The position numbers and the translations under genes are program-made. The notes beneath the pieces were generated by a model. The model ran no database searches and was not told the origin of the DNA. It saw nothing but the letters and a program-made list of their open reading frames with translations. DNA of 64,000 nt from positions 310,001 through 374,000 of the forward strand of contig JAURXZ010000035.1 in NCBI GenBank assembly GCA_030654175.1, read 5' to 3'. This document shows positions 8,414-17,510 of the stretch, one piece after another. The stretch comes from Bacteroidia bacterium. GTDB lineage: Bacteria > Bacteroidota > Bacteroidia > 2-12-FULL-35-15. Position 1 is the stretch's first letter, and each line of letters starts with the position of its first letter.

Positions 8414-8866
8414 TTACTCCCTGTTTTTAGTATCAATCACAATGGTCACCGGTCCGTCATTCAACAATTCAACTTTCATATCGGTTCCAAACTGCCCTGT
8501 TTGTATTGGTTTCCCTAAATCAATTTCCAACTGATCGATCATTTTTTCATAAAGAGGAATTGCAATTTCCGGTTTGGATGCTTTGAGGTAAGATGGCCGG
8601 TTTCCTTTTTTTGTTGAAGCCTGTAATGTAAATTGAGAAATAAGAAGCAGCTCTGCATCTATGTCTTTTAAAGATAAATTCATTACCTCATTTTCATCAT
8701 TAAAGATCCGAAGATTAATAATTTTTGAACTCAACCAGGTGATATCTTCTATGGTATCGGCATCTTCAATACCCACTAAAACAAGCAGTCCTTTGCCAAT
8801 GGAACTTTTTAATTTCCCATCGATGTTAACAGAACTTTTAGCAACACGTTGAATAACAACTTTCAT
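8414..8866 (-). CDS. dtd: D-aminoacyl-tRNA deacylase
   Basis: 150 residues, the usual length. It removes D-amino acids (and glycine mischarged on tRNA-Ala) from tRNAs, a cytoplasmic proofreading step. Signature elements are present: MKVVIQRV start, GLLVLVGIEDAD near 27, LLISQFTLQA (the SQFTL motif) near 75, and the C-terminal NDGPVTIVID carrying the GPVT motif that forms the chiral pocket. It follows rsgA by 24 bases on the same strand, so the two translation-quality genes probably form an operon. Confidence 0.96.
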   Translation of the reverse strand: MKVVIQRVAKSSVNIDGKLKSSIGKGLLVLVGIEDADTIEDITWLSSKIINLRIFNDENEVMNLSLKDIDAELLLISQFTLQASTKKGNRPSYLKASKPEIAIPLYEKMIDQLEIDLGKPIQTGQFGTDMKVELLNDGPVTIVIDTKNRE

Positions 8867-8890
8867 AAGTATCGTTTCTGAGAGAAGGTA

Positions 8891-9820
8891 TTAATGTGGA
8901 GTATCTAACTCTTCACCGTTCATAATTCCAATATAACTATTGTATCTCGACCGTGCTATCCTGCCTTGCTCAACGGCCTCAATAACGGCACATTTAGGCT
9001 CATTTATGTGTACACAATTATTAAACTTACACTGATTTTTTAAAGCGCGCATTTCCGGAAAATAATTTGAAATTTCTTCCTTCGACATATTCACCAAACC
9101 TAATTCTTTTATGCCCGGTGTATCTATTATAAATCCACCATAAGCCAGTGGGTGCATCTCAGCAAAAGTGGTAGTGTGTTTTCCTTTAAAATGGACATCT
9201 GAAATTTCACCAACTGTTAAGTCCAGGTTAAAATCCATCGCATTTACTAATGTGGATTTACCTACTCCAGAATGCCCTGATACCAATGTGATCTTATCTT
9301 TTGTTAACTCTTTCAGCAAATCAATATCCGTTTTTTCTGTTGCTGAAACTTTATAACATGGGTATCCGATCTTCTGATAAACGCTTATAAATTCATCCAA
9401 TTCATTCATCAATTTAGCATCTTTTTCAAAGAGATCGATCTTATTAAAAATAATACTTGTTGGAATGTGGTAAGCTTCGGCAGTTAACAAGAACCTATCA
9501 ATAAAACCGGCTGATGTGCGCGGAAATGCGAGTGTTACGATCAGGAATGCCTGATCCATATTTGCCGCAATAATATGCGATTGTTTGGATAAATTAATGG
9601 ATTTACGGATGATGTAATTTTTGCGGTCTTCTATGGCATGAATAACACCTCTCCCATCATTCTCCATTTCAAACTCCACCTTATCACCCACCGCAATAGG
9701 ATTTGTGGTTTTTATCCCCTGGATACGAAACTTCCCTTTGATGCCGCATTCCACTATGGCTCCGATATCGTCTAAAACAGTATACCAACTGCCTGTTGAT
9801 TTAATTACTACACCTTTCAT
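8891..9820 (-). CDS. rsgA: ribosome small-subunit GTPase RsgA
   Basis: About 309 residues from the ATG at 9820 (MKGVVIKSTGSWYTV), which matches the family N-terminus; an in-frame ATG at 9868 would add 16 atypical residues. The circularly permuted GTPase order is visible: G4 NKID, then G1 GHSGVGKSTLVN, then G3 DTPGIKELG. These follow an N-terminal OB fold and precede a C-terminal zinc knuckle with CKFNNC and a downstream His and Cys. RsgA helps mature the 30S subunit and hydrolyses GTP when bound to it. Probably co-transcribed with dtd. Confidence 0.96.
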   Translation of the reverse strand: MKGVVIKSTGSWYTVLDDIGAIVECGIKGKFRIQGIKTTNPIAVGDKVEFEMENDGRGVIHAIEDRKNYIIRKSINLSKQSHIIAANMDQAFLIVTLAFPRTSAGFIDRFLLTAEAYHIPTSIIFNKIDLFEKDAKLMNELDEFISVYQKIGYPCYKVSATEKTDIDLLKELTKDKITLVSGHSGVGKSTLVNAMDFNLDLTVGEISDVHFKGKHTTTFAEMHPLAYGGFIIDTPGIKELGLVNMSKEEISNYFPEMRALKNQCKFNNCVHINEPKCAVIEAVEQGRIARSRYNSYIGIMNGEELDTPH

Positions 9821-9910
9821 TTCATTTCTCCTTATCCCCTTAATTTCATACCGAAGAAACAAATTCAATCAATCGGAAGGAAAAGGATTTTTTAACGATT
9901 TTTAGAACAT

Positions 9911-9937
9911 CAAATTTATTAAAAAGAATTAGCTTTG
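9911..9937. promoter_or_regulatory. divergent -7 elements between rsgA and gldA
   Basis: The minus strand reads TAAATTTG (plus coordinates 9911-9918), about 90 bases before the rsgA start. The plus strand reads TAGCTTTG at 9930-9937, facing gldA. Both match TAnnTTTG. Neither has a clear -33 TTG, so the call rests on the -7 boxes and position. Confidence 0.4.
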
Positions 9938-9942
9938 TATGT

Positions 9943-10053
9943 ATAATTGAACAATTAAGCAATTTTGCAGTCGGCAATTTAACAGTTGGCAATTGGAACT
10001 AAGCGATTGGTAAACATCATTTCCTAAATTCGTAATAATTCGTTATCCGTAAC
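9943..10053. repeat. GCAATTTTGCA-family and TTCGTAACC-family repeat words
   Basis: Between 9943 and about 10012 the sequence cycles through variants of CAATTnnGCAATTTnGCAGTnGGCAATTT. From 10025 it changes to AATTCGTAATAATTCGTTAT...CGTAACC. The first family recurs at 19697-19764, 36832-36960 and 48700-48745, and the second at 14344-14456. No coding potential is visible. Confidence 0.6.
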
Positions 10054-10054
10054 C

Positions 10055-10963
10055 ATGTCAATAATAGTAAGCAATATAACAAAAATTTATGGTGCTCAAC
10101 GTGCACTGGATAATGTATCCTTTGAGGTACATACAGGTGAAGTTGTTGGTTTTCTAGGCCCTAACGGTGCCGGAAAATCTACCATGATGAAAATCTTAAC
10201 CTGTTTTATTCCGCAAACCTCAGGCGAAGCTTCTGTTTGTGGTTACGATGTGGCAGAAAACAGTCTGGAAGTACGAAAAAATGTAGGTTATCTTCCGGAG
10301 CACAATCCACTTTACCTGGATATGTACGTAAAAGAATATCTCGAATTTATTTCGGGTTTACACCATTTAAAAAATGTGAAATCACGTATTTCCGAAATGA
10401 TTGAAATGACCGGCTTGCAGATTGAACAAAAAAAGAAGATCGGTGCACTTTCAAAAGGCTACCGCCAGCGGGTAGGGCTTGCACAAGCCTTGATTCATGA
10501 CCCAAAAGTATTAATATTGGATGAACCTACAACAGGTTTAGATCCCAATCAATTAGAGGAAATCCGCAACCTTATTATTGAAATAGGAAAACAGAAAACT
10601 ATACTTCTTTCAACACATATCATGCAGGAAGTAGAAGCAGTTTGCAATCGGGTGATCATAGTGAACAATGGGAAAATTGTTGCAAATGACATTACTTCCG
10701 TTTTACAAAATTCACAATCAAACAACACACAATTTATCACCGTGGAGTTCGATAAAGAAACATCCTTGATCGCATTGAAAAACATTGAAGGCATATTTGA
10801 TGCTAAAAATATGAAAGGGAATATCTGGCAAATTGAAGCACGAACAGAAAAAGATATACGTACTGATATTTTTCAATTTGCCGTAAAAAACGGAATGGCT
10901 GTGCTTACACTTCACAAAGAAGAACAACGGTTAGAAGATGTGTTTAAACAATTAACAAAATAA
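10055..10963 (+). CDS. gldA: gliding motility ABC transporter ATP-binding protein GldA
   Basis: 302 residues, an ABC ATPase closest in appearance to GldA, the ATPase of the GldA-GldF-GldG exporter linked to gliding in Bacteroidota. Walker A is GFLGPNGAGKST (about 33-44), the signature is LSKGYRQRVGLAQALIHDP (about 133-150), Walker B is VLILDEPTTGLDP and the switch His lies in LLSTHIMQE. The extended C-terminal domain ends with HKEEQRLEDVFKQLTK, typical of this branch. The permease genes gldF and gldG are not adjacent. Other ABC-2 type exporters are the main alternative. Cytoplasmic face of the inner membrane. Confidence 0.85.
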   Translation: MSIIVSNITKIYGAQRALDNVSFEVHTGEVVGFLGPNGAGKSTMMKILTCFIPQTSGEASVCGYDVAENSLEVRKNVGYLPEHNPLYLDMYVKEYLEFISGLHHLKNVKSRISEMIEMTGLQIEQKKKIGALSKGYRQRVGLAQALIHDPKVLILDEPTTGLDPNQLEEIRNLIIEIGKQKTILLSTHIMQEVEAVCNRVIIVNNGKIVANDITSVLQNSQSNNTQFITVEFDKETSLIALKNIEGIFDAKNMKGNIWQIEARTEKDIRTDIFQFAVKNGMAVLTLHKEEQRLEDVFKQLTK

Positions 10964-10965
10964 TA

Positions 10966-11020
10966 CCTCACCCCACCCTTCAGGCACCCTCTCCAATTGA
11001 AGAGGGGAAGTGCGCGAGGT
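10966..11020. repeat. GC-rich intergenic repeat, third copy
   Basis: CCTCACCCCACCCTT followed by CCCTCTCC...GAAGAGGGG and GCGAGGT. This belongs to the same C-rich then G-rich hairpin family as 1984-2019 and 2063-2093. It fills the gap between gldA and the peptidase gene. Confidence 0.7.
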
Positions 11021-11033
11021 AAAAACTAAATAA

Positions 11034-13085
11034 ATGAAAAAAATCCAAATCCTGTTTGCATCAACTGCAATTCTTCTTTTTGCCTGCAATAGTTCCACAA
11101 AAAAATCAGAAGCCCCCGGTGATCTGTCTGATCCTATTGCAGAACATATTGATTCTTCTTTTACTCCGGGTCAAAATTTCTTTTTGTTTGCAAACAATAA
11201 TTGGTTCAAACAAAATCCAATTCCTTCATCAGAAAAAAGCAACGGGATTTTCCGAACAATTCAGGATACCATCAATGAATCGATCCGCAAGATATGCGAA
11301 TCGTCAGTTGCTGATACTCAATCAAAAAAGGGTAGCAACAAACAAAAAATCGGTGATTTTTATTTTACAGGAATGGATACGGTAAGCATTGAAAAAGCAG
11401 GCTATTCCGGACTGAATGAAGAATTCATTAAAATTGATGCAGTAAAAAACATTCAAGAATTACTTGGAGCAGTTGCTCACCTGCAAACACTTGATGTGTC
11501 GTCTATGTTTGCATTTGGAGTAGCCCCCGATGAAAAAAACAGCTCCGCAAATGCTGTTTACATTGCACAGGGCAATTTAGGTTTGCCCGAACGCGATTAT
11601 TATTTTAATACAGATCCCCGTACAAGTGATATTCGCATTGCGTATGCAAAACATATAAAATCAATGTTCGGGTTAATCGGTTCTGATGAAAAAACTTCTG
11701 CTACAAATAGTGAAAGTATAATTAAGCTGGAAACAGCTATTGCTAAAGCCAGCAGAAAAATGGAAGACTTGCGTGATCCGTATAAAAACTATAATAAAAT
11801 GTCAGTTTCTGAAGTGAACAAATTAACGCCTTCTATCCAATGGCCTGAAATAATGACCGCTTTGGGATTAAAAAACGTGGATACCATTATAGTTGGGCAG
11901 CCTGAATTTTTCACTGCTTTGGAAACAAATTTGAAAAAAATAAATATTGCCGATTGGAAACTTTATTTAAAATGGACCTTATTAAACAACTATGCAGACT
12001 GTTTAAACAAGAAAATTGAAGACGAACATTTCTATTTTTATTCAACAGTACTTGAAGGTGTAAAGGAACAAAAAACACGTTTGAAAAAAATCGTTGAAAG
12101 CACAGACGCTGCACTTGGCGAGCTAATCGGACAAGTTTATGTGGAAGAATATTTACCGAAAGGCACCAAAGAAAAATTACTTGAAATAGGAAACAATATC
12201 CGTGATGTATATGCCGATCACATTAAGGCTTTGGATTGGATGACTGATGCCACTAAACAAAAAGCATTAAGTAAACTGAGTAAAATAAATATGAAAGTAG
12301 GCTATCCGGATAAATGGAAAGATATGTCCAACCTGGAGATTGACCGGAGCAGTTATGTTCAAAACACAATAAATGTAAGCAAATGGAAATATAATTTTAT
12401 GATCAGTAAATATGGTAAACCTGTTGATCGTAACGAGTGGAATATGTCTCCGCAAACATACAATGCCTATTACAGTCCCACAAACAATGAAATTGTAGTT
12501 CCTGCATGTAATATTATTGTTCCGGGATTTGAAGGCAGGATGCCTGACGATGCCGTGTTATATGGCATAGTAGGCGGTTCCACTTTTGGCCATGAAATTA
12601 CTCACGGCTTTGATGACCAGGGAAGTTTGTATGATGAGAACGGGAACTTAAAAGACTGGTGGACAAAAGAAGACCGTGAAAAATTTGTGGTTAAAACAAA
12701 ATTAATAGTTCAGCAATTCAATGATTATACAGTGCTTGACAATATGCATGTAAAAGGAGAAAATTCACAGGGCGAAAATATTGCAGATCTTGGTGGTGTA
12801 ATTATGGGTTATGAAGCGTTCAAAAAAACAAAGCAAGGGCAATCTACAGAAACGATGTATGGCTATACTCCCGATCAGCGCTACTTTTTATCCTATGCGT
12901 ATGCCTGGATGGTGAACCGTACTGATGCATCATTAGCAAAACAAATAATGAGCGATGTGCACTCTCCTGCTGAGTTTCGCATCAACGGGCCGCTTTCTGA
13001 TATCGATGAATTTTACAAAGCCTTTAACATAAAGAAAGGTGATGCGATGTATCGCGATGAAAATATCAGGGTTAAGATCTGGTAG
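11034..13085 (+). CDS. M13 family zinc endopeptidase (neprilysin/PepO type), lipoprotein
   Basis: 683 residues. The N-terminus is a lipoprotein signal (lipobox LLFACNSS, Cys18), so the enzyme is probably membrane-anchored in the periplasm or outer membrane. The N-terminal M13 domain begins with the GQNFFLFANNNWFKQNPIP block near 45-65. The zinc site is HEITH with His520, Glu521 and His524, and the third ligand is Glu581 in ENIADLGG. NAYYSPTNNEIVVPA and the C-terminal RDENIRVKIW are also family hallmarks. M13 enzymes cleave oligopeptides. It follows gldA by one repeat element; functional linkage is not implied. Confidence 0.95.
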   Translation: MKKIQILFASTAILLFACNSSTKKSEAPGDLSDPIAEHIDSSFTPGQNFFLFANNNWFKQNPIPSSEKSNGIFRTIQDTINESIRKICESSVADTQSKKGSNKQKIGDFYFTGMDTVSIEKAGYSGLNEEFIKIDAVKNIQELLGAVAHLQTLDVSSMFAFGVAPDEKNSSANAVYIAQGNLGLPERDYYFNTDPRTSDIRIAYAKHIKSMFGLIGSDEKTSATNSESIIKLETAIAKASRKMEDLRDPYKNYNKMSVSEVNKLTPSIQWPEIMTALGLKNVDTIIVGQPEFFTALETNLKKINIADWKLYLKWTLLNNYADCLNKKIEDEHFYFYSTVLEGVKEQKTRLKKIVESTDAALGELIGQVYVEEYLPKGTKEKLLEIGNNIRDVYADHIKALDWMTDATKQKALSKLSKINMKVGYPDKWKDMSNLEIDRSSYVQNTINVSKWKYNFMISKYGKPVDRNEWNMSPQTYNAYYSPTNNEIVVPACNIIVPGFEGRMPDDAVLYGIVGGSTFGHEITHGFDDQGSLYDENGNLKDWWTKEDREKFVVKTKLIVQQFNDYTVLDNMHVKGENSQGENIADLGGVIMGYEAFKKTKQGQSTETMYGYTPDQRYFLSYAYAWMVNRTDASLAKQIMSDVHSPAEFRINGPLSDIDEFYKAFNIKKGDAMYRDENIRVKIW

Positions 13086-13099
13086 TTAATTATTATTTC

Positions 13100-13155
13100 G
13101 GAATGCGGATTGCCATAATTTCGGATTGAATCCGCAATCAAAAATCCGCAATCCT
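13100..13155. repeat. CGGATTG/CAATCCGC inverted word repeat
   Basis: Repeats of GCGGATTG and CGGATTGAATCCG are followed by the inverted AATCCGCAATC words, forming a potential hairpin between the peptidase and the aminotransferase. The in-frame ATG at 13126 lies inside this repeat, so it is not a credible start. Confidence 0.65.
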
Positions 13156-13170
13156 CAATTCTTTTTTTTT

Positions 13171-14355
13171 ATGTTAACACAACGCCAGCTTTTTTTTAAT
13201 CATCTTGCCCAAACAAGTGAAACACCTTTAGCTTTAGAAATTGAAAAGGCGGAAGGCATCTATTTAACTGATGTTTCAGGCAAACGTTATATGGATTTAA
13301 TTTCCGGTATTTCTGTTAGCAATGTGGGGCATCGTCATCCAAAAGTGTTAGCTGCTATTCATCATCAATTGGAAAAATACATGCACCTGATGGTGTATGG
13401 TGAATTTATACAAAGTCCACAGGTGCAACTCGCAAAACTTTTATCTGATCACCTTCCCGAAAATTTGAGCTCTTCTTATTTTGTTAATTCGGGAAGTGAA
13501 GCCATAGAAGGAGCAATGAAACTGGCTAAACGTTTTACCGGCAGAACAGAAATTATATCCTTCAAAAATGCATATCACGGCAGTACACATGGCAGTTTAA
13601 GCATAATGGGTAATGAAGAATTTAAAAATGCATTCCGCCCCTTATTACCCGATATCCGCCACATTGAATACAATAATATAAGTGACTTAAAACAGATAAC
13701 AACTCATACAGCCTGCGTTATAATAGAAACAATTCAAGGCGAGGCGGGTGCTATCGTTCCGCAAAATGATTTTTTAAAACTTCTTAGACAGCGCTGTAAC
13801 GAAGTAGGTGCATTGCTTGTAGCAGATGAAATACAATGCGGCTTTGGAAGAACAGGAAAATTATTTGCTTTTGAACATTACAACTTTATCCCTGATATAC
13901 TTTGTTTGGCAAAAGGAATGGGTGGCGGAATGCCCATTGGAGCCTTTATTTCGTCTAAAAAAATAATGGATTCTCTTACCAACAATCCACATCTCGGACA
14001 CATTACCACATTTGGAGGACATCCGGTTTCCTGCGCTGCAAGTGCTGCAACATTGACTGTTTTGTTGGAAGAAAAATTAATTGAGCAGGTTGAAAACAAA
14101 GAAAAATTATTTCGCAGCTTATTAAAACATCCCCGTATAAAATCAATAAACGGTAAAGGATTACTGCTTGCTGTAGAGTTCGAAAGCTATGAGTTAAACA
14201 AAAAAATAATTGATAAGTGCATTGAAAAAGGTGTAATTACAGATTGGTTCTTATTTAATTCACATTCCATGCGCATTGCACCACCTCTCACCATTACCGA
14301 AGAAGAAATCACAAAGGCCTGTGAAATTATTTTGGAGTGCATTGGTTACGAATAA
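13171..14355 (+). CDS. class III PLP-dependent aminotransferase (ArgD/GABA-T superfamily)
   Basis: 394 residues from the ATG at 13171, chosen because the frame upstream is repeat DNA. Fold type I, class III motifs: FVNSGSEAIEGAMKLA near 103, the YHGSTHG block near 134, VADEIQCGFGRTGKLFAFEH near 218-236, and PLP lysine Lys248 in LAKGMGGGMPIG. The C-terminal MRIAPPLTIT block is also present. Substrates in this class include acetylornithine, 4-aminobutyrate and ornithine; no pathway genes nearby decide between them. The last codons (GYE and stop) coincide with the first arm of an inverted repeat. Cytoplasmic. Confidence 0.9.
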   Translation: MLTQRQLFFNHLAQTSETPLALEIEKAEGIYLTDVSGKRYMDLISGISVSNVGHRHPKVLAAIHHQLEKYMHLMVYGEFIQSPQVQLAKLLSDHLPENLSSSYFVNSGSEAIEGAMKLAKRFTGRTEIISFKNAYHGSTHGSLSIMGNEEFKNAFRPLLPDIRHIEYNNISDLKQITTHTACVIIETIQGEAGAIVPQNDFLKLLRQRCNEVGALLVADEIQCGFGRTGKLFAFEHYNFIPDILCLAKGMGGGMPIGAFISSKKIMDSLTNNPHLGHITTFGGHPVSCAASAATLTVLLEEKLIEQVENKEKLFRSLLKHPRIKSINGKGLLLAVEFESYELNKKIIDKCIEKGVITDWFLFNSHSMRIAPPLTITEEEITKACEIILECIGYE

Positions 14356-14456
14356 GGAACAAAAAACGAATTTACAAAACGATGCTTGTTACTTTTTATT
14401 CATACCGTTTCGTAAATTAGTAATGATTCGTTTATTCGTAACCGTTATTCGTAACC
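14344..14456. repeat. TTATTCGTAACC inverted word repeat overlapping a gene end
   Basis: GGTTACGAATAA at 14344-14355 overlaps the last three aminotransferase codons, and its inverted copies TTATTCGTAACC occur at 14432-14443 and 14445-14456. Related words (AACGAATTT, CGTTTCGTAAATTAG, ATTCGTTT) fill the middle. It lies between two convergent genes, so a bidirectional terminator role is plausible. Confidence 0.7.
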
Positions 14457-14457
14457 G

Positions 14458-14820
14458 TTAATAATTCCCGATCGACAGCATCACCAAGGTACATGCCTCA
14501 ATAGTTTCAATATTATTTTGTTGTAACAATTCTTCAAACTCAGGATTTTCTGTTCCCGGATTAAAAATCACGCGTTTAGGCTTTAAGCCAATGATATATT
14601 CAAACCAGGATGGTTGATTTTTGGGACCAACATATAGTGTTATCGTGTCAACATTATCGATATCAATTTTTTCCTTAATGATCTTTATTCCGTTTATTTC
14701 ACCATCCTGAATACCAACTGGTATTACTTCATGATTGCGCTTTTGCAACGCTATTGTGGCCTTATACGCATACCTCTCCGGATTATCGGAAGCTCCTATT
14801 ACTACTGTTTTTTTGCTCAT
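14458..14820 (-). CDS. CoA-binding domain protein
   Basis: 120 residues, a stand-alone Rossmann-type CoA-binding domain. KKTVVIGASDNPERYAYKA at the N-terminus is the nucleotide loop, and HEVIPVG near 30-36, VDTITLYVGP near 57 and FNPGTENPEFEELL near 92 follow the family pattern. Such proteins bind CoA in the cytoplasm; their role is unknown. It is 11 bases downstream of the unknown outer-membrane-type gene and probably in one operon with it and the MFS carrier. Confidence 0.88.
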   Translation of the reverse strand: MSKKTVVIGASDNPERYAYKATIALQKRNHEVIPVGIQDGEINGIKIIKEKIDIDNVDTITLYVGPKNQPSWFEYIIGLKPKRVIFNPGTENPEFEELLQQNNIETIEACTLVMLSIGNY

Positions 14821-14831
14821 TTTTGTTTTTA

Positions 14832-16088
14832 TTATTTATTATTCCCTTCTGTAAATGATAAGCCAACTTTAATGATCGGGCCATCGGCTAATTTTTCACC
14901 TTCTAAATATCCAGCCGTTTTATATCCGGCATTTATCATAAGACCAACCGAATTCTCTCTTGTAAATAAATTAATAACCGCTGTTGCACCAATCGCACCG
15001 CCAAGTCCGCCTGCTGTATAATATAATTTATCACCTCCCAGTTGCATTCGTGGCTGATCCCATAGATCTGCAGATGCATGCACTGCAAGGTATTTATTAT
15101 TGATCAAATAAGATAATTTTATGCCACCGCCATTTGTTCTCGAAAGTACTCCATCACTCTGACGGTAATAAAATTCAATTAGTTTTTTATTATATAAAGT
15201 AAAATGTTCAGAATAAAATTCTGAACCAAAAGGAGACAAACCCAGGCGAAAAGAAGGCATATATCTAACAGGGCCAAATTTTATCATTGGAATTTTTGCA
15301 CGTTCATTTCCTTTTATCAGGTAAGAAAAAAGATAATCAAATCCGGCAATGTAAGTCAGAGGGTCTAAAAATGTTAATGCTGCTTGTTTTTTCATTAGCT
15401 CCAAATTATATGCCGAGGTAAAAGGATTATTATTTCCGTTTATATAATTTACTTTATCAAGATAAGCAACTACATCGTTTCCTCCCTTCGCAGTTTTATA
15501 ATCAGTGCTTAAAATATATGCCGTTATATTATGCCTCCCGAATATATAAAGCATAAATTCCTGGTTGGAAATAGAATTGTTCAAAAACCATTTGGTGCGC
15601 AGTCTGTTTGCCAGTATAATACCACCTTCCATTCCTCCGAAAGTTTTAGCCGATGACTCAACGTTAGAAATCAGCCTGTTCGGCCCATTAGCAGGGGATC
15701 CGGATTGCGCATAACCATTTCCCTTTCCTAAAGGAAAAGGCAAACTTAAATGATAGCTGCTTTCGGTCTGACCATATTCTCTATACCGACTCCCATGTCC
15801 AAAAACTTCATGTTGAACCAGACCTCCTAAATAACTTAGATTGTAAGAAATAAATGATTTCCCCAATCGATATGTGATCCCACCTAATTTTTTCAGCTTC
15901 GTATTTTCATCTGTTAATTTTAATGGAAGGTATTTATTTTCGAAAGTATAAAGAGCTTTATGAAAGGTGATAATATTTTCGGCACCAACATCCTCTGAAA
16001 GTGTTTTATCAAAACATAAGTAATATTGCGCCTGTGGAAAAGCTATTTTAAAGATCAGAAGAAATAATACTGTTGTAAGATGTTTCAT
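14832..16088 (-). CDS. secreted protein of unknown function with HExxxH motif, possibly a beta-barrel
   Basis: 418 residues with a signal peptide ending near residue 20 (AFPQAQ). I do not recognise the family. Around residues 88-103 there is GGLVQHEVFGHGSRYRE, giving His93-Glu94 and His98 in an HExxxH arrangement that resembles, but is not, the zincin HExxH. The rest is rich in aromatic and glycine residues with alternating beta pattern (for example GGIKLSYLINNKYLAVHAS, SVGLMINAGYKTAGYL), suggesting an outer membrane barrel, ending in KVGLSFTEGNNK. It follows the MFS gene by 25 bases. Confidence 0.7.
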   Translation of the reverse strand: MKHLTTVLFLLIFKIAFPQAQYYLCFDKTLSEDVGAENIITFHKALYTFENKYLPLKLTDENTKLKKLGGITYRLGKSFISYNLSYLGGLVQHEVFGHGSRYREYGQTESSYHLSLPFPLGKGNGYAQSGSPANGPNRLISNVESSAKTFGGMEGGIILANRLRTKWFLNNSISNQEFMLYIFGRHNITAYILSTDYKTAKGGNDVVAYLDKVNYINGNNNPFTSAYNLELMKKQAALTFLDPLTYIAGFDYLFSYLIKGNERAKIPMIKFGPVRYMPSFRLGLSPFGSEFYSEHFTLYNKKLIEFYYRQSDGVLSRTNGGGIKLSYLINNKYLAVHASADLWDQPRMQLGGDKLYYTAGGLGGAIGATAVINLFTRENSVGLMINAGYKTAGYLEGEKLADGPIIKVGLSFTEGNNK

Positions 16089-16113
16089 GTTTTAAGTTCC
16101 AAGCCGGGGTCTT

Positions 16114-17337
16114 TTAATCCACTTCCATATAATCCAGATCCTTACCATGCGTTTCTTCCAGAAAAAATGTTGCCATGATGGCAAGTGGAATCACAACCGC
16201 ACCCACGATCATCGCTGACTGAACAATACCCATACCTACCGACATATAATTCCACCAGATGATCATCAGTACCGTAGATCCCCTCACAAAATTAGGAACA
16301 GTGGTGGTAACGGTTGACCGGATATTGGTACCGAACTGTTCGGAAGCCACCGTAACAAAAACGGCCCAATAGCCCATTGCTATTCCTGCTATAAAAATGG
16401 TGATGTAAAATAATTGAGGTGTAACCCCTGAAGACATCAAAAACCAGGAACAGAATAATCCCAGGAAAACCAGCGCAATGATGAGGGCCTTTTTTCTTGA
16501 TCTTAATTTTTGGCTGATAAAGCCGGTTAAAATACTTCCTATGGCAGCACCAATATAATGGAACATAACAGCTTTACCGGTATTTACCGGACCGGTGACT
16601 CCAAGTGCTTCACCAAATTCCTTTGAAAAAGTGACCAGGATACCAACTGCAAACCAAACGGGTACCCCTACCAATATGCAGCAAATATATTTGAAAAAAC
16701 GTTTTCCATTTTTAAACAAACCTATAAAATCCCCTCGTTTTACAGAAGCCGATTTCATTTTATCAAACATCCCTGATTCATGAATATAAACGCGTAATAA
16801 AAGAAGCACTAAGCCAAGTCCTCCTCCAACCCAATAAGCTTCTCTCCATCCCCATTCGGCCACATAAAAGGCCAGTACAGCACCCAGTATTCCAATACCT
16901 GAAACAATACTGGTACCCCATCCCCGCGCTTCCTTTGTCATCACTTCCGAAACAAGGGTAACTCCTATTCCCAGTTCTCCGGCCAGACCAAAGCCTGCTA
17001 TTAACCGCAGCCAGGCGTACTGATTAAGATTTTGAACAAAACCATTTGCAATATTTGCCAATGAATAAAGTAAAATAGTTAGAAACAAGGTGGATAACCG
17101 TCCTTTTTTATCACCTAAAACGCCCCATGCAATGCCACCAAGCAACATGCCTATCATTTGCATATTAATAAGAAAAATACCGGAATCTTTAATTTGATCG
17201 GCCGGGATCCCGATAGCCTGCAAACTCGGAACCCGAACAATACTAAATAGGATCAGATCATAAATATCAACAAAGTAGCCAAGAGCGGCTATGATAACCA
17301 CTATGTTGAAAGGATTGCTGCTTCCGTTTTTAAGCAT
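16114..17337 (-). CDS. major facilitator superfamily transporter
   Basis: 407 residues with about 12 hydrophobic segments. The loop 2-3 motif is seen as GVLGDKKGRLSTLF near residue 75, and a second-half counterpart is FISQKLRSRKKALI near 265. The arrangement with ELGIGVTLVSEVMTKEARGW near 120-140 is like the sugar/aromatic acid/sialate H+ symporter group. Substrate cannot be inferred. First gene of a probable three-gene operon with the unknown secreted protein and the CoA-binding protein. Inner membrane. Confidence 0.9.
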   Translation of the reverse strand: MLKNGSSNPFNIVVIIAALGYFVDIYDLILFSIVRVPSLQAIGIPADQIKDSGIFLINMQMIGMLLGGIAWGVLGDKKGRLSTLFLTILLYSLANIANGFVQNLNQYAWLRLIAGFGLAGELGIGVTLVSEVMTKEARGWGTSIVSGIGILGAVLAFYVAEWGWREAYWVGGGLGLVLLLLRVYIHESGMFDKMKSASVKRGDFIGLFKNGKRFFKYICCILVGVPVWFAVGILVTFSKEFGEALGVTGPVNTGKAVMFHYIGAAIGSILTGFISQKLRSRKKALIIALVFLGLFCSWFLMSSGVTPQLFYITIFIAGIAMGYWAVFVTVASEQFGTNIRSTVTTTVPNFVRGSTVLMIIWWNYMSVGMGIVQSAMIVGAVVIPLAIMATFFLEETHGKDLDYMEVD

Positions 17338-17510
17338 AAAGCTGTTTTTTTGAGTGCTTAAATGTAATAATAAAAAGTCCTCTTTTATGAAATTAAAATT
17401 TGGGCTTCGGATACCTGTTCATAGAATGTTAATTAAAATTTGTAACGCTTCCTGATTTTGTTCGTAGTAAGTTATATTCCGCTTAAATCTAACCTCTAAA
17501 ACTTACCGCC

